This document shows, piece after piece, positions 1 to 8,388 of a stretch of 60,197 nucleotides of DNA; position 1 is the stretch's first letter; every line of letters starts with the position of its first letter. A program made the position numbers and the translations under genes. A model generated the notes under the pieces. It did no database searches. It saw nothing but the letters and a program-made list of their open reading frames with translations, and was not told the origin of the DNA. Source of the stretch: a virus. Location: positions 1 to 60,197 of IMG/VR virus record IMGVR_UViG_3300025137_000038; one strand, 5' to 3'.

Positions 1-147
1 AAAGACTAACCCCAAATAGGGGTCAGCCATAAAATATGCTCCCATACTAAAGACAGTTATCAGGGCGGTAGTTACACCTGCAATAGGTATAATACCAACC
101 AGCATTCCATACATGGTGCCGATTAAAGCCCAGATAACATAATCCAT
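1..147 (-). CDS. tctA: TctA-family transporter subunit, N-terminal 49 residues (cut by window edge)
   Basis: The reading frame starts at an ATG at 147 and runs off the left edge without a stop. The 49 visible residues are strongly hydrophobic and match the TctA N-terminal signature: a glycine-rich GTMYGMLVGIIPIAGV stretch, then a hydrophobic run and a DPYLGL segment, like the G-x3-G-x2-PG-x-G...DP-x-x-AL pattern of TctA. TctA is the large inner-membrane permease of tripartite tricarboxylate transporters. The gene starts 10 nt downstream of the tctC stop, so the two form one operon. The second proline-glycine of the classical signature reads PIAG here, a small deviation. The rest of the gene, and any tctB, lie outside the window. 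The family call comes from pattern recognition on a short stretch. Confidence 0.75.
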   Translation of the reverse strand, partial: MDYVIWALIGTMYGMLVGIIPIAGVTTALITVFSMGAYFMADPYLGLVF

Positions 148-157
148 ACTATAAACC

Positions 158-1213
158 TTACTTTAAAAGTTCTGGTTTATAGATTGAAGGGAAACCGTAT
201 GCTTCTTGATTCCACTTAACCGCATCTTTAAGAGCTTTTTCTGTAATCAAAGATTTCAGTGCCGCTAATAGACTTGGTCCATCTTGGATCCAAGGATAAA
301 CACCTGTTTTAGCATAAATTTCTGCACTTGCAACCGGATCATTAATCATCTCAGTTACAGCCGCTTTAACTTTTGCCGCATTAGGGTTACCTTTGTTCAT
401 CCAAAGTGATTTTTGAATTGCATCACGCCAGTTACGAGTAAGTTTATATGCTTGATATAAATCACCCTTTGGTGCTTCGCCCCATAACTCTTCATACAAG
501 TCTTCAAACTGTGTATTTGGAAAGTTTGGGTCTGCAATTTGTACGTTGTTTTCTAAATCTAGAATACCGTGTGTGAACCAAAGTTCATTACCTTCGATAC
601 CTTCGTAGAAACGTTTCCACGCCGCTGGACTTTCACGTGCTACATCAAATTCGCCGTTTTTAAATCCAAGACGTTTTTCTCCGCCTGATACACCGTTAAC
701 CCAGATAACACGTTCTCTCCAACATTTTAAATAGTCGTCGATTGTGTTGTTACCTTGTGGTCCACATAGTAACATAGCAACTGCCGCCGCATCTGGTTCG
801 AAACCTGATCCGCCTGCAATAGTCCATGTGCCTGATTTTTCATCTGCTCCTGCGTGTTTACCTAAAACGATATCATTATTCATTGAACCAATTAGCTCAT
901 AATCAAAGTAATCGTAATCTACTTTATCTAGTAGATATGATACACCATTACCACCGTGTGCTACCATAATCGTTTTGTCATCAAAACGTAGGTCATTGTG
1001 GAACTTATTGAATCCAGGGATATCTCTAGCACCTGGAATATGGCGTACCACTACTGGTTCACCAATAAACTTTTCTAAGTTTTTTGCAATAATTTCGCCC
1101 CATACTGAAGTACCTTTACCAGGTGCTTGAGGAACGATTAGTGTATAATCAGCGAATGCTGAAGAAACAATACCTAAGGATAGGATTGCTGAAAGTAGTA
1201 GTCTTTTAAACAT
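158..1213 (-). CDS. tctC: TctC/Bug-family periplasmic substrate-binding protein
   Basis: This is a 351-residue protein with a Sec signal peptide (MFKR, hydrophobic core, cleavage after AFA at about residue 21), so it should be exported. The mature protein begins with the Bug/TctC pattern: DYTLIVPQAPGKGTSVWG followed by IIAKNLEKFIGEPVVVRHIPGA, the loop that cradles carboxylates in this family. The length is close to the 320-330 residues usual for TctC. A strong ribosome site (AGGAG, 8 nt) fixes the start. It is co-transcribed with tctA downstream. TctC proteins capture di- or tricarboxylates or related small acids for TctAB. A phage copy would presumably supplement uptake by the infected host (inference). 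The ligand cannot be read from the sequence. Confidence 0.85.
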   Translation of the reverse strand: MFKRLLLSAILSLGIVSSAFADYTLIVPQAPGKGTSVWGEIIAKNLEKFIGEPVVVRHIPGARDIPGFNKFHNDLRFDDKTIMVAHGGNGVSYLLDKVDYDYFDYELIGSMNNDIVLGKHAGADEKSGTWTIAGGSGFEPDAAAVAMLLCGPQGNNTIDDYLKCWRERVIWVNGVSGGEKRLGFKNGEFDVARESPAAWKRFYEGIEGNELWFTHGILDLENNVQIADPNFPNTQFEDLYEELWGEAPKGDLYQAYKLTRNWRDAIQKSLWMNKGNPNAAKVKAAVTEMINDPVASAEIYAKTGVYPWIQDGPSLLAALKSLITEKALKDAVKWNQEAYGFPSIYKPELLK

Positions 1214-1275
1214 AAATGTTCTCCTTTGTTTTACTACATTAATGTTGGGTCTTTTACAACCCGTTAGCCCATACT

Positions 1276-1299
1276 AAAAACTCTGTGCAATTACACAGA
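1276..1299 (-). terminator. Rho-independent terminator-like hairpin upstream of tctC
   Basis: On the minus strand a 6-bp perfect stem (TCTGTG/CACAGA, 6-nt loop) is followed after one base by TTTTT. It could end transcripts coming from the 836-residue gene, or attenuate transcription into tctCA. Confidence 0.5.
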
Positions 1300-1410
1300 A
1301 TAAGAGTAGATAATATTGTCTGGAGAGTTTTTATATAAAAAAGCCAGAATTGAGTATATCATTTTCAGTCTCTTGTTTTGTCGTTTGGAATTTTTTTATC
1401 AAAATTTGCT

Positions 1411-1431
1411 TTTTAAGTATTGCACTTAAAA
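1411..1431. repeat. Perfect 8-bp hairpin in the tctC upstream region
   Basis: TTTTAAGT, a 5-nt loop and ACTTAAAA form a perfect inverted repeat. It lies between the long inverted repeat at 1443-1497 and the terminator at 1276-1299. Its function is unknown. The T-rich minus-strand sequence after it is not a clean terminator tail. Confidence 0.5.
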
Positions 1432-1442
1432 TTATTGATTAG

Positions 1443-1497
1443 TTAACGTTTTGTTGCTAACAGTTTTATTTATCTAAACTGTTAACAACTACGTTAA
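1443..1497. repeat. Long imperfect inverted repeat (55 nt) enclosing a late-promoter motif
   Basis: Outer arms TTAACGT (1443-1449) and ACGTTAA (1491-1497) enclose inner arms at 1453-1466 and 1476-1489 that pair over 13 of 14 positions. The 9-nt apex contains most of GATAAATA read on the minus strand. It directly follows the stop of the 836-residue gene. The 292-nt spacer 1214-1505 otherwise shows no gene. Confidence 0.7.
1467..1474 (-). promoter_or_regulatory. Candidate late promoter for tctC-tctA (GATAAATA)
   Basis: GATAAATA on the minus strand, the same motif found ahead of several structural genes here. It sits at the tip of the 1443-1497 inverted repeat, about 250 nt upstream of tctC. 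Confidence 0.4.
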
Positions 1498-1505
1498 AAT
1501 GTGTT

Positions 1506-4016
1506 TTATTTTAATCCTGCTAGGAATAAAATTTCGTCTACTAAATGCTGGTCAGCCGGTGTTTCAACTATATCTGTTGATTCTGTTGATTCAGTTGACT
1601 CATTTTTCTTCTTGTCTTCTGCTTCTTTTTCGGCTTTTTCTTTTGCTTTTAGTTTTTTAACTTCTTCAGGAGTTCCGTCATAAGCGTCTTCTTCTTTGAC
1701 ATCTTCTTTTTCTTCTTCCTTACTATCGTCTTTTTTCTTACCTTTTTTAGCGTCAAGCATTTTTTGGAAAGCGGCTTTTTGTGCCGGACTTTGTGCTTCC
1801 TCAACTGTTTCGCCTTTGAAAGTGTATTCTTCTTTCATACCTAATTGTTGCATTACTTGTTTAACCATAGCACTAATATCACTTGAACCAAGTTCTTCCA
1901 TTGGTGCATGGAATTCAGCAACATCTTCAATAGTTGCTAATAAAGTTTGCATATCTGTATGTTTAAGTATGTTATCTAATGTAACTGGACTTGCAGTAAC
2001 ACGCCATTTAATTGCGTCTGCAATTTCGTCAACTTCATCTTGTGAATGTTCATTAGCGCCTGCCATTGCGTAACCTTCTGATTGTTTTTTCTCATCTGAT
2101 GTATCACCAGTAACTTTATATTTTTTACCGTCTACTTCAAATTCGTCTTTACCGTCATCGATTGCTTTTTTTCTAGCGTCTGTAAATTCATTTCCTTCTG
2201 GAACGTCTGCTTCATCTACACCATTATAGTTGTCGTAGAATTCAGATGCGCCTTCATCGTCTGCGTTTGGTCCACCATGCTTTTTCATAAACTGTTCTTT
2301 GCTCATGCTTTCAGCATCATCTTCCATTGCTCTTTTGACTGCACCTTCATTAGTGGCTCCTGTAACTTTTTGACAAATTGCATGAACTTTACCTTTTAAA
2401 TCTTCTGGTATATCATATCCGTCTAAATTTTCTTTTACCCATGCACAGATAATTGGACGAGCATCACCTTCTGGATTCTTGTCGCCTGCATCACCTAAAG
2501 CATCAAATAATTCGTCGTCACCTATAATACCGTAAATTGAACTTGTTGCATTATCGCCTTCTGCACCGAGGGGTAGTACATCTGCCATTAAGCCTTCTAG
2601 TTCACCTACTGCTTCTTCAGTATCTGGGATTGCCCAAGTACCTTCTGAAAGGTTTTCCATATAATCTTCATACTGGTCTTCCATCGATTTTGCTTTTAAA
2701 TCTCTTTTAGTTGGAATTTCAGTTACGTTTCCTTTTAAGTATTTAGATGCTAGTTGGTAAGCCGCTTTTTTATCTGCTGGATTATCCATAGAACCTAAGT
2801 CACTTATCTGTAAAGAAAGTGCATCGTCAACTGTACGTTTTGCTAACGACATAATAATTTTTCTAACAATACCATCTTGTGGATTCTCAGAAGTTTTTTG
2901 ATTTCTAATAACCATTTGTTTAATATGGTCAATATAATTTTTAATGTCTGCATCTTCTTCTGGATGCGGACGTAATTCTATTTTAGCACTTGGATCTTTT
3001 GCCAAATTGTGTGCCAATTCTTTATTACTCTCTTGTACTTTCATTTTATTAATCCCTCTAGCCAAATTCGGCAGTATTGTATCTACAATGTTATCTTTTT
3101 GAATACGGACTAACTTACTTCTAATGTCTTCTAAATCTGCTTGTTCAACATTATCTTCAGTTGGTCTATATTGTTCTACATAACTCTGATATCCTTTGGG
3201 TCTAGAGATAGTTTTTAATGTTTCTCTAATACCTTTATATCTTTCACGTGCTTGTTCAATAATTTTTGTTGCTTCTTCTATATTTGCAAAATTATCTGCA
3301 CGTTTAAATGCCTTAACAAATCTTTGTAAGTCGTAGGCTTCCTGAGTTAACTCATGTATATGTTGTCCGATTTCATCGTCATATGCACCTTCGCTTGTCA
3401 TATGTTGTGCGATAGCTCTACCGGCAATTAAACTTTTGAAAGGTAATTTAAATCTACCGTGTTCTCCGTTTTCAATAAACAAAGAATGTATTTGTCTACT
3501 ACGAGCACCACGAATAGTTTCATCAACAGGGTTTTTATGCTTAATTATTAAACGAACATTCTCACCAAAACTTTGATAAGATGTTTTTAATGTACCTGTT
3601 AGTTTGCTTTCAAACGTTACTTCTGAACTGTCGTAACTGTTATCATTTGCTTTGATATATGCATAATCAGTTTTATCTAATTGTTGCTTACCAATGTTAC
3701 GAACGTCAAAACTCATTAAATTTCTTTTTGCAAAAAATCTTAATTCTTTTAAGAATGAATACCAATCTTTTTTATCATCATAACGCATATCTTCTGTAAT
3801 ATTGTTATTATAATATATTACTAAAGAACTAGGATCTACGATATTTACAGTAACACTACCATAACTTTTAGCACTTCCACCGTATTCTAGTGTAAAAATT
3901 CTACCTTCACTAGACTCAACAGTGGTTACTGCCTGGCTATCTGCAATAGTCAGTTTATTAAATTTTTTGGCTAATACGCCATATAAGTCATTTGCTACTT
4001 TATTATGTATTTGCAT
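1506..4016 (-). CDS. Large unknown protein, probable virion/internal head protein
   Basis: This is an 836-residue protein I cannot assign to a named family. The N-terminal half (about 1-330) is a folded mixed region. The middle is helical (KIIEQARERYKGIRETLK and similar). From about residue 420 it becomes very acidic with D/E/K-rich low-complexity linkers, ending in a Lys/Glu run and a Ser-Thr-Glu repeat. The last residues, DEILFLAGLK, share a short LAG motif with the scaffold protein and two other proteins in this window. It lies downstream of the large terminase in the late minus-strand unit, so a virion or capsid-associated role is plausible but unproven. An AAAGGT-like ribosome site lies ahead of the start. 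The charged tail suggests a DNA- or core-interacting protein (inference). Confidence 0.6.
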   Translation of the reverse strand: MQIHNKVANDLYGVLAKKFNKLTIADSQAVTTVESSEGRIFTLEYGGSAKSYGSVTVNIVDPSSLVIYYNNNITEDMRYDDKKDWYSFLKELRFFAKRNLMSFDVRNIGKQQLDKTDYAYIKANDNSYDSSEVTFESKLTGTLKTSYQSFGENVRLIIKHKNPVDETIRGARSRQIHSLFIENGEHGRFKLPFKSLIAGRAIAQHMTSEGAYDDEIGQHIHELTQEAYDLQRFVKAFKRADNFANIEEATKIIEQARERYKGIRETLKTISRPKGYQSYVEQYRPTEDNVEQADLEDIRSKLVRIQKDNIVDTILPNLARGINKMKVQESNKELAHNLAKDPSAKIELRPHPEEDADIKNYIDHIKQMVIRNQKTSENPQDGIVRKIIMSLAKRTVDDALSLQISDLGSMDNPADKKAAYQLASKYLKGNVTEIPTKRDLKAKSMEDQYEDYMENLSEGTWAIPDTEEAVGELEGLMADVLPLGAEGDNATSSIYGIIGDDELFDALGDAGDKNPEGDARPIICAWVKENLDGYDIPEDLKGKVHAICQKVTGATNEGAVKRAMEDDAESMSKEQFMKKHGGPNADDEGASEFYDNYNGVDEADVPEGNEFTDARKKAIDDGKDEFEVDGKKYKVTGDTSDEKKQSEGYAMAGANEHSQDEVDEIADAIKWRVTASPVTLDNILKHTDMQTLLATIEDVAEFHAPMEELGSSDISAMVKQVMQQLGMKEEYTFKGETVEEAQSPAQKAAFQKMLDAKKGKKKDDSKEEEKEDVKEEDAYDGTPEEVKKLKAKEKAEKEAEDKKKNESTESTESTDIVETPADQHLVDEILFLAGLK

Positions 4017-4033
4017 ATTACTATTTACCTTTT

Positions 4034-5608
4034 TTATATTAATAATGTAGGCATCGGCTCTACTATATCGTCAAAATTATCGCTTAAAAGCTCGTCTATT
4101 CCTGCATCATACTTCTTTAACACCATACTCATGCGGATTGCTAATACCATAGACATAACTAAATCGTCTGTTTCACCCGGTCTTGCTTGGAAACTGCTAC
4201 CTACTGCAACAAAGGATTTAAGTTCTGATATTAAATTTCTGCTATTAATCTTTAATCTTTTAGACTCAATTAAACTTTTTAACTTAGAACAGGCTGAAAT
4301 TTTAGATTTATGTGTAGTATTAAACCCCCTTCTAAATCTTTTTGAATTACCATGTCCTTTAGGTTCACTAATAAAATATCCAGGTATATTCTCTTCTCCA
4401 ATTTCTTGTATTGTAACTAGTGCGGCTTCACCTAATGTATTATTCTCCACACTGTAGTAAACGTCATTGGGCTCGTCTATTTGTTGCACTAGATATTCAC
4501 CTATCTCTTTCATAATTTTTATTTGTTGTACAATAGGTGTTTTGTTGTGCATAAATTCTGCTACTTGTTCTAATGAAGGCATCTCAATAACTTGTATTGC
4601 GGCATTGTCGCCCCCAGTTCCTAAACTAGGATCTAAACTTATTAAGTATATGTTTCCTTTTTTAGGTTTTTTAAACCAACGTACTTGTCCTTGTCTTTCA
4701 ATTGGGTCTTTGCCTTCCATCTCTGCTAAACGTATTGCGTTGATTAATGTTTCATCAAATATAATTGGTTCACAATCCATCTCACGTTTAAAACGTTCTT
4801 CCCCAATACGCCCTAATTCTTCTTTAGCCCATTCTTCATCTCTGTCTGGATGTTCTTGCCATAGTGCTTTAAATCCATGGAATCCGTTAATACCTATTCC
4901 GCCTTTTAACGGATGACCATATTCATCTATAGTCCTATTTGCTTCTGTCCATAGTAACCAAAATTGATCTTCGTCACTGTTAGGTGTACTTGTAATAATT
5001 GCTTTACCACCAGTTGCTAGTGTAGGTGATATACTTGTCCAAAACTCTCTGGCAATAGTTGGTCGCACAAATGCAAACTCATCACAATATAGTAACGTAA
5101 TACTCATACCACGTCCTGTATTTTCTGTAGTTGCTTGGGCTACAATTCTACTTCCGTTTTCGAATTCAATACTGCCTTTGTTGTAACTTGTAACTCCTGC
5201 TCTTATATGGTCTGGCATAAGTTCGTATGCATATCTAACTTTTTGCATAATTTCCTGAGCACCTGCATACTTGTGAGCCGCAATTAAAATTGTACTATCC
5301 GGTACAAACATACCATACCATAACAAGTATCCAGCCGCAGTAGTAGTTTTACCCATTTGTCTACTTAATAAATTAATACTAAATCTATTAGTATGGTAAC
5401 TGTTAACTAACGTTTCTTGATACTTGTATGGCTTGTAAATAATTTTGCCATCGACAGGATGCTGAATATGAAAATACTTGTTTAAAAAATACGCAGGTCC
5501 TGTATCAGGGTCAGCACATTCTTTAAAATCTAGTAATTCTTCTTCAGTCCATCTTAACTTTTGGTGTGGCTTTTTAATTAAGACACCGTCTAGGCTCTTG
5601 CTTACCAT
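4034..5608 (-). CDS. gp17: Large terminase subunit, T4 gp17-like
   Basis: This is the ATP-driven DNA-packaging motor and headful nuclease. The 524 residues show a Walker A SRQMGKTT at 82-89, a Walker B ITLLYCDEF with D176/E177, a coupling STPN at about 207-210, and the C-terminal RNase H-like nuclease beginning YLISLDPSLG (D326) with a later D-rich DDLVMSM segment. Length matches gp17 of marine T4-like phages (T4: 610). It docks on the portal (gp20 at 45.4-47.1 kb) and works with the small subunit at 7845-8348. It is preceded by a 72-residue helix-extension-helix protein and probably shares its late promoter at 5886. Confidence 0.95.
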   Translation of the reverse strand: MVSKSLDGVLIKKPHQKLRWTEEELLDFKECADPDTGPAYFLNKYFHIQHPVDGKIIYKPYKYQETLVNSYHTNRFSINLLSRQMGKTTTAAGYLLWYGMFVPDSTILIAAHKYAGAQEIMQKVRYAYELMPDHIRAGVTSYNKGSIEFENGSRIVAQATTENTGRGMSITLLYCDEFAFVRPTIAREFWTSISPTLATGGKAIITSTPNSDEDQFWLLWTEANRTIDEYGHPLKGGIGINGFHGFKALWQEHPDRDEEWAKEELGRIGEERFKREMDCEPIIFDETLINAIRLAEMEGKDPIERQGQVRWFKKPKKGNIYLISLDPSLGTGGDNAAIQVIEMPSLEQVAEFMHNKTPIVQQIKIMKEIGEYLVQQIDEPNDVYYSVENNTLGEAALVTIQEIGEENIPGYFISEPKGHGNSKRFRRGFNTTHKSKISACSKLKSLIESKRLKINSRNLISELKSFVAVGSSFQARPGETDDLVMSMVLAIRMSMVLKKYDAGIDELLSDNFDDIVEPMPTLLI

Positions 5609-5618
5609 TTTTTATCTC

Positions 5619-5837
5619 TTAATTGTTTAGACTTTTTATGTGTTTATGTAGTGCATTAACAAGTTTATCTTTTGTTAATCGTCTGTCTAACTCTATTTTG
5701 TGTCTTCTACCTAATGCTTCTAAGTCTTTCTTAGTCATCTTTGATAGATCTTTTTTGCTAGGTACTAACACTAAAGGTTTTTGTTTTACTTCAACTTTAG
5801 GTTTCACTGCAAAAATTTTGTTTAACCATTTAAACAT
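5619..5837 (-). CDS. Small HeH/SAP-like protein upstream of terminase
   Basis: This is a 72-residue basic protein. Residues about 30-70 (LSKMTKKDLEALGRRHKIEL then a second helix with KDKLVNALHKHI) fit a helix-extension-helix/SAP or Rho-N-like nucleic-acid-binding fold, where the xTKxxLxxLxxxxxIxxxxxxxKxxLIxxL spacing is typical. The N-terminus is a short hydrophobic/basic segment (MFKWLNKIF). The stop lies 10 nt before the terminase start, so the two are probably translated together. A role in DNA handling at packaging is inference. The ribosome site GGAGAAATCAAT precedes the ATG. Confidence 0.65.
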   Translation of the reverse strand: MFKWLNKIFAVKPKVEVKQKPLVLVPSKKDLSKMTKKDLEALGRRHKIELDRRLTKDKLVNALHKHIKSLNN

Positions 5838-5885
5838 ATTGATTTCTCCTATTCTAATATGTATTATATATACATATTACTATTG

Positions 5886-5893
5886 TATTTATC
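5886..5893 (-). promoter_or_regulatory. Late promoter (GATAAATA) for the HeH protein-terminase pair
   Basis: GATAAATACAATAG on the minus strand, 49 nt before the ATG at 5837, inside a 147-nt spacer. Confidence 0.6.
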
Positions 5894-5984
5894 GGTAAAC
5901 TAATTGGGGATTGTTTAATTACACTGTACGGCCCTTAAATACGTCGTATAAGCCCGTTTATTACAACTCGGCTACATTTATGTA

Positions 5985-6215
5985 TTAATTATCGTAGGGC
6001 TTCTCGCCAGTCAACCATGGCTTACTGAACCATAGTCTAAACCATGCTTCTGTGCCTGGCTTTATTTTCTTTTCTTTTTGCTTTTTAGATAATTTATCAG
6101 CAAGACTGCCAAAGTTTTCATTTGTAGATGAGTAAGGGGTCAACCCAGAATATGAATCAACCCCTGCTAATTTTTTTAATTCTAATAATTCGTTTTCAAA
6201 TGCCTTATCAGCCAT
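5985..6215 (-). CDS. Small unknown protein with LAG motif
   Basis: This 76-residue protein matches no family I recognise. It opens with ADKAFENELLELKKLAGV, which carries the same (I/L/V)-x-x-L-A-G-(L/V) motif as the scaffold, the 836-residue protein and the 345-residue neighbour. The C-terminal half has basic residues followed by an aromatic PGTEAWFRLWFSKPW segment. It lies 8 nt from its upstream neighbour, in an operon with other small unknown head-type proteins. A capsid-internal role is possible but only inferred from the motif. Confidence 0.55.
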   Translation of the reverse strand: MADKAFENELLELKKLAGVDSYSGLTPYSSTNENFGSLADKLSKKQKEKKIKPGTEAWFRLWFSKPWLTGEKPYDN

Positions 6216-6223
6216 GATAAGAA

Positions 6224-7261
6224 TTACATATCAGATAACATCTTAGCCAGTTTATCTTGTAGATCTACTGCTAAAGGATTATCACCTGGATATTCTTTTT
6301 TAAATTGTTTCTTAGGACCGTTTAGTCCACCTGACATCTTGTTTAGTTGTGTGTCTGCATCGAAGTAATCTTCGTCTGGAGAGTTACTATACTCGTCAAG
6401 TTCAACTTCGCTAGTTGCCTCTACTGGTGCTTCTACTTGTGCCTCTTCAGCCTGTGCTTCTGCACTAATAACTTCCTTGCCTAATCCAGCGAGTTCCAAT
6501 ACTCTCGCCAAATCTTCAACAGCCACTTCTACTGTGTCTTTTTGGGTTGTTTCCATATTTTGCTCCTCGCTTTTCATTTCTAAATTTTCTTCAACTGATT
6601 CTTCAGTTGGTTGTGCTTCTCCGGTACCTTTACAAACTTTACAGTCTTCATCACCGTCTTTGCCATCGCCATCACAGGTAGCACAATCCATATCACGTCC
6701 GCCGCCTTCGTTAACTGATTCTTCAGTTTTCGGAGTACCATCGTAATTTTTTAATGGATCAGGTACAATACTGTTTGCTCTTTCAACGACATCTTGCAAC
6801 ATTTGTATTGCATCATTCATTGTAGTAAGTTGATCTGTTAAGTCACCAGCGCCTGTGGCACCTGGCATTGAATCTGTTTTGCCTAGTAATCTAATATCTT
6901 TAGCAACATCGTCAACTTTTTTCTGTAACTCACCTAAACGGTGAATTTTGTATCCGTCAAATTTATCTTCTGAAAATGATCCTGTATCACCTTCAAGTTT
7001 AGCCTTAAATTCTGCTAGGTGTCCAACAAGATCTTCTACGTTCTCATCAGTTTCTTCATTGTGAAAATCAACTAGTTCATTGTAAAGTTCATTTGTAAGT
7101 TGAAGAATTTTATCTACATCATTTACGCCTTCTTCTACGTCTGCATCTTCAAGAGATAATGCTTTCATAACTGCTGGCTTTTTGTTTAATTCTTTTGCCA
7201 TATTTAAAGGCTTCTTTTTGTTAGTATGAATGCCTTCTAATGCGTCTAATATATCTCTCAT
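6224..7261 (-). CDS. Acidic protein with DnaJ-like zinc knuckle and LAG motif
   Basis: A 345-residue acidic protein. Residues 1-170 are helical. Residues 193-214 contain two CxxCxGxG-type repeats (C193, C196, C207, C210), the pattern of a DnaJ cysteine-rich zinc site, but only two of the usual four repeats and no J domain. Residues 250-261 carry LARVLELAGLG, the shared LAG motif. The C-terminus has an SNSPDEDYFDADTQLNKMSG stretch of a type I associate with marine T4-like phage proteins (memory, not verified). It sits 6 nt downstream of the 182-residue gene. The function is unknown; a structural or chaperone role is possible. Confidence 0.6.
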   Translation of the reverse strand: MRDILDALEGIHTNKKKPLNMAKELNKKPAVMKALSLEDADVEEGVNDVDKILQLTNELYNELVDFHNEETDENVEDLVGHLAEFKAKLEGDTGSFSEDKFDGYKIHRLGELQKKVDDVAKDIRLLGKTDSMPGATGAGDLTDQLTTMNDAIQMLQDVVERANSIVPDPLKNYDGTPKTEESVNEGGGRDMDCATCDGDGKDGDEDCKVCKGTGEAQPTEESVEENLEMKSEEQNMETTQKDTVEVAVEDLARVLELAGLGKEVISAEAQAEEAQVEAPVEATSEVELDEYSNSPDEDYFDADTQLNKMSGGLNGPKKQFKKEYPGDNPLAVDLQDKLAKMLSDM

Positions 7262-7267
7262 AGTATA

Positions 7268-7816
7268 CTAATCCTTTTTCTTTGTTTCTTTTGCAACTTC
7301 GTCTGCGTATGCTTTTGCTAAAGATACTTCAGGAGTTTCTTTATTTTTTGCTAGGTCTTTTAAAAAGTTTTCGTTATACTTGTCGCCAAAATGCTCTTCT
7401 GCTTTGATCTCCATATCGTCTTTGATCTCACTTCCAAGTTTTGTTTCGTAATCTTTATCTTGTTCTTCTAGATTCTTTTCTCTAGATACTTCGTTAGGAT
7501 CATTTGGATTCATTACAATTAAATGAGAACCAGGTATACCTGCGTACTCTTGTAATTCGTTTCTTAACATATCAACAGTAGTTGGGTATGTAAGTGATAT
7601 ATCCATAATGCTAACTTCTGAATTCTTCATTGTTTGGAAATCCATAGGATGTTCCTGTATTGGTGTAACTTTTGGTTTAGACATATCGTTTAGATTGTAC
7701 TTTCCAAGTGCCATTTCAACTCTATTCAATTGTGCATCTGTTAAAGTACCTGCGTACTTCACACGAAATTTGTATTCTTTAGTGGATTCCATTAAATATT
7801 GCTTAAATGTTTTCAT
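7268..7816 (-). CDS. Conserved unknown protein of the packaging cluster
   Basis: A 182-residue protein of unknown function. It starts MKTFKQYLMES, a type of N-terminus common among virion and internal proteins of marine T4-like phages. The middle (VEMALGKYNLNDMSKPKVTP...VSIMDISLTYPTT) looks like an alpha/beta ferredoxin-like fold, and the tail is highly charged. It lies between the small terminase and the zinc-knuckle protein and has its own late-promoter motif at 7846. No catalytic motif is visible. Confidence 0.55.
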   Translation of the reverse strand: MKTFKQYLMESTKEYKFRVKYAGTLTDAQLNRVEMALGKYNLNDMSKPKVTPIQEHPMDFQTMKNSEVSIMDISLTYPTTVDMLRNELQEYAGIPGSHLIVMNPNDPNEVSREKNLEEQDKDYETKLGSEIKDDMEIKAEEHFGDKYNENFLKDLAKNKETPEVSLAKAYADEVAKETKKKD

Positions 7817-7844
7817 AGTTGTATTACACCTTCTTTATATTATA

Positions 7845-8348
7845 TTATTTATCCTTTGAAAGCAGTTTTTCCAACAGTGCATTACGGTCTAATATGACTG
7901 CATCACCCTCTTCTTGTACACCATTATCTTTATCGTGTTTAGATTGTACTTGGTCTAACCTTGCTTTTTGGAGTTGTAATTGTATCATTTTTAATTTACG
8001 ATCAACTTTAGCACCTTTGGCATTTAATGCCGTATCTAATAAACGTGCCGCAGTATTAAATATCTCACCAGCATATCTGGCTTCTACGTTCATACCTAAA
8101 TCCATTAAATCCTGGAATGTATCTTTAGCCGTTACGGCTATTTCATCCATTTCTTTATCATTTAGCGATAAATCTTTTACCATTGGCAATGCTTCGTCAA
8201 TTTTATCTGCTTTTGCTATTGCTCGTTGTATATCTTCTGGTGTATGTTGTGGCTTTTCTTCCGGAGTAGGGATTACTTCACTACTAGTAGTTTCTTCTAC
8301 TTCTCTAGCCGGAGCCATATCTAATAATTCTTCTAACTTTTTTGTCAT
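7845..8348 (-). CDS. gp16: Small terminase subunit, T4 gp16-like
   Basis: A 167-residue protein, close to T4 gp16 (164). It has an acidic, disordered N-terminus and a central coiled-coil (about 75-135, with EIFNTAARLLDTALNAKG followed by a long helix ending in DQVQSKH) that resembles the central oligomerisation helices of gp16. The C-terminal helix (RNALLEKLLSKD) could contact the large subunit. Position, size and fold prediction support the call; sequence identity with T4 is low. gp16 rings recognise DNA and stimulate the gp17 ATPase. The gene is preceded by gp4, as in several marine T4-like genomes. Confidence 0.65.
   Translation of the reverse strand: MTKKLEELLDMAPAREVEETTSSEVIPTPEEKPQHTPEDIQRAIAKADKIDEALPMVKDLSLNDKEMDEIAVTAKDTFQDLMDLGMNVEARYAGEIFNTAARLLDTALNAKGAKVDRKLKMIQLQLQKARLDQVQSKHDKDNGVQEEGDAVILDRNALLEKLLSKDK
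7846..7853 (-). promoter_or_regulatory. Late promoter (GATAAATA) ahead of the 182-residue gene
   Basis: GATAAATAATATAA on the minus strand, 30 nt before the ATG at 7816. It overlaps the stop codon of the small terminase gene. Confidence 0.5.
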
Positions 8349-8380
8349 GTTACTTCCAATAAATTATATGCTACTATAAT

Positions 8381-8388
8381 TATTTATC
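8381..8388 (-). promoter_or_regulatory. Late promoter (GATAAATA) for the small terminase gene
   Basis: GATAAATAATTATA on the minus strand, 33 nt upstream of the start at 8348, overlapping the end of gp4. Confidence 0.5.

Noticed and set aside
1501-2073. Plus-strand frames opposite the C-terminus of the 836-residue protein
   Set aside because: Serine/phenylalanine-rich complement of the K/E-rich tail; no start signals.
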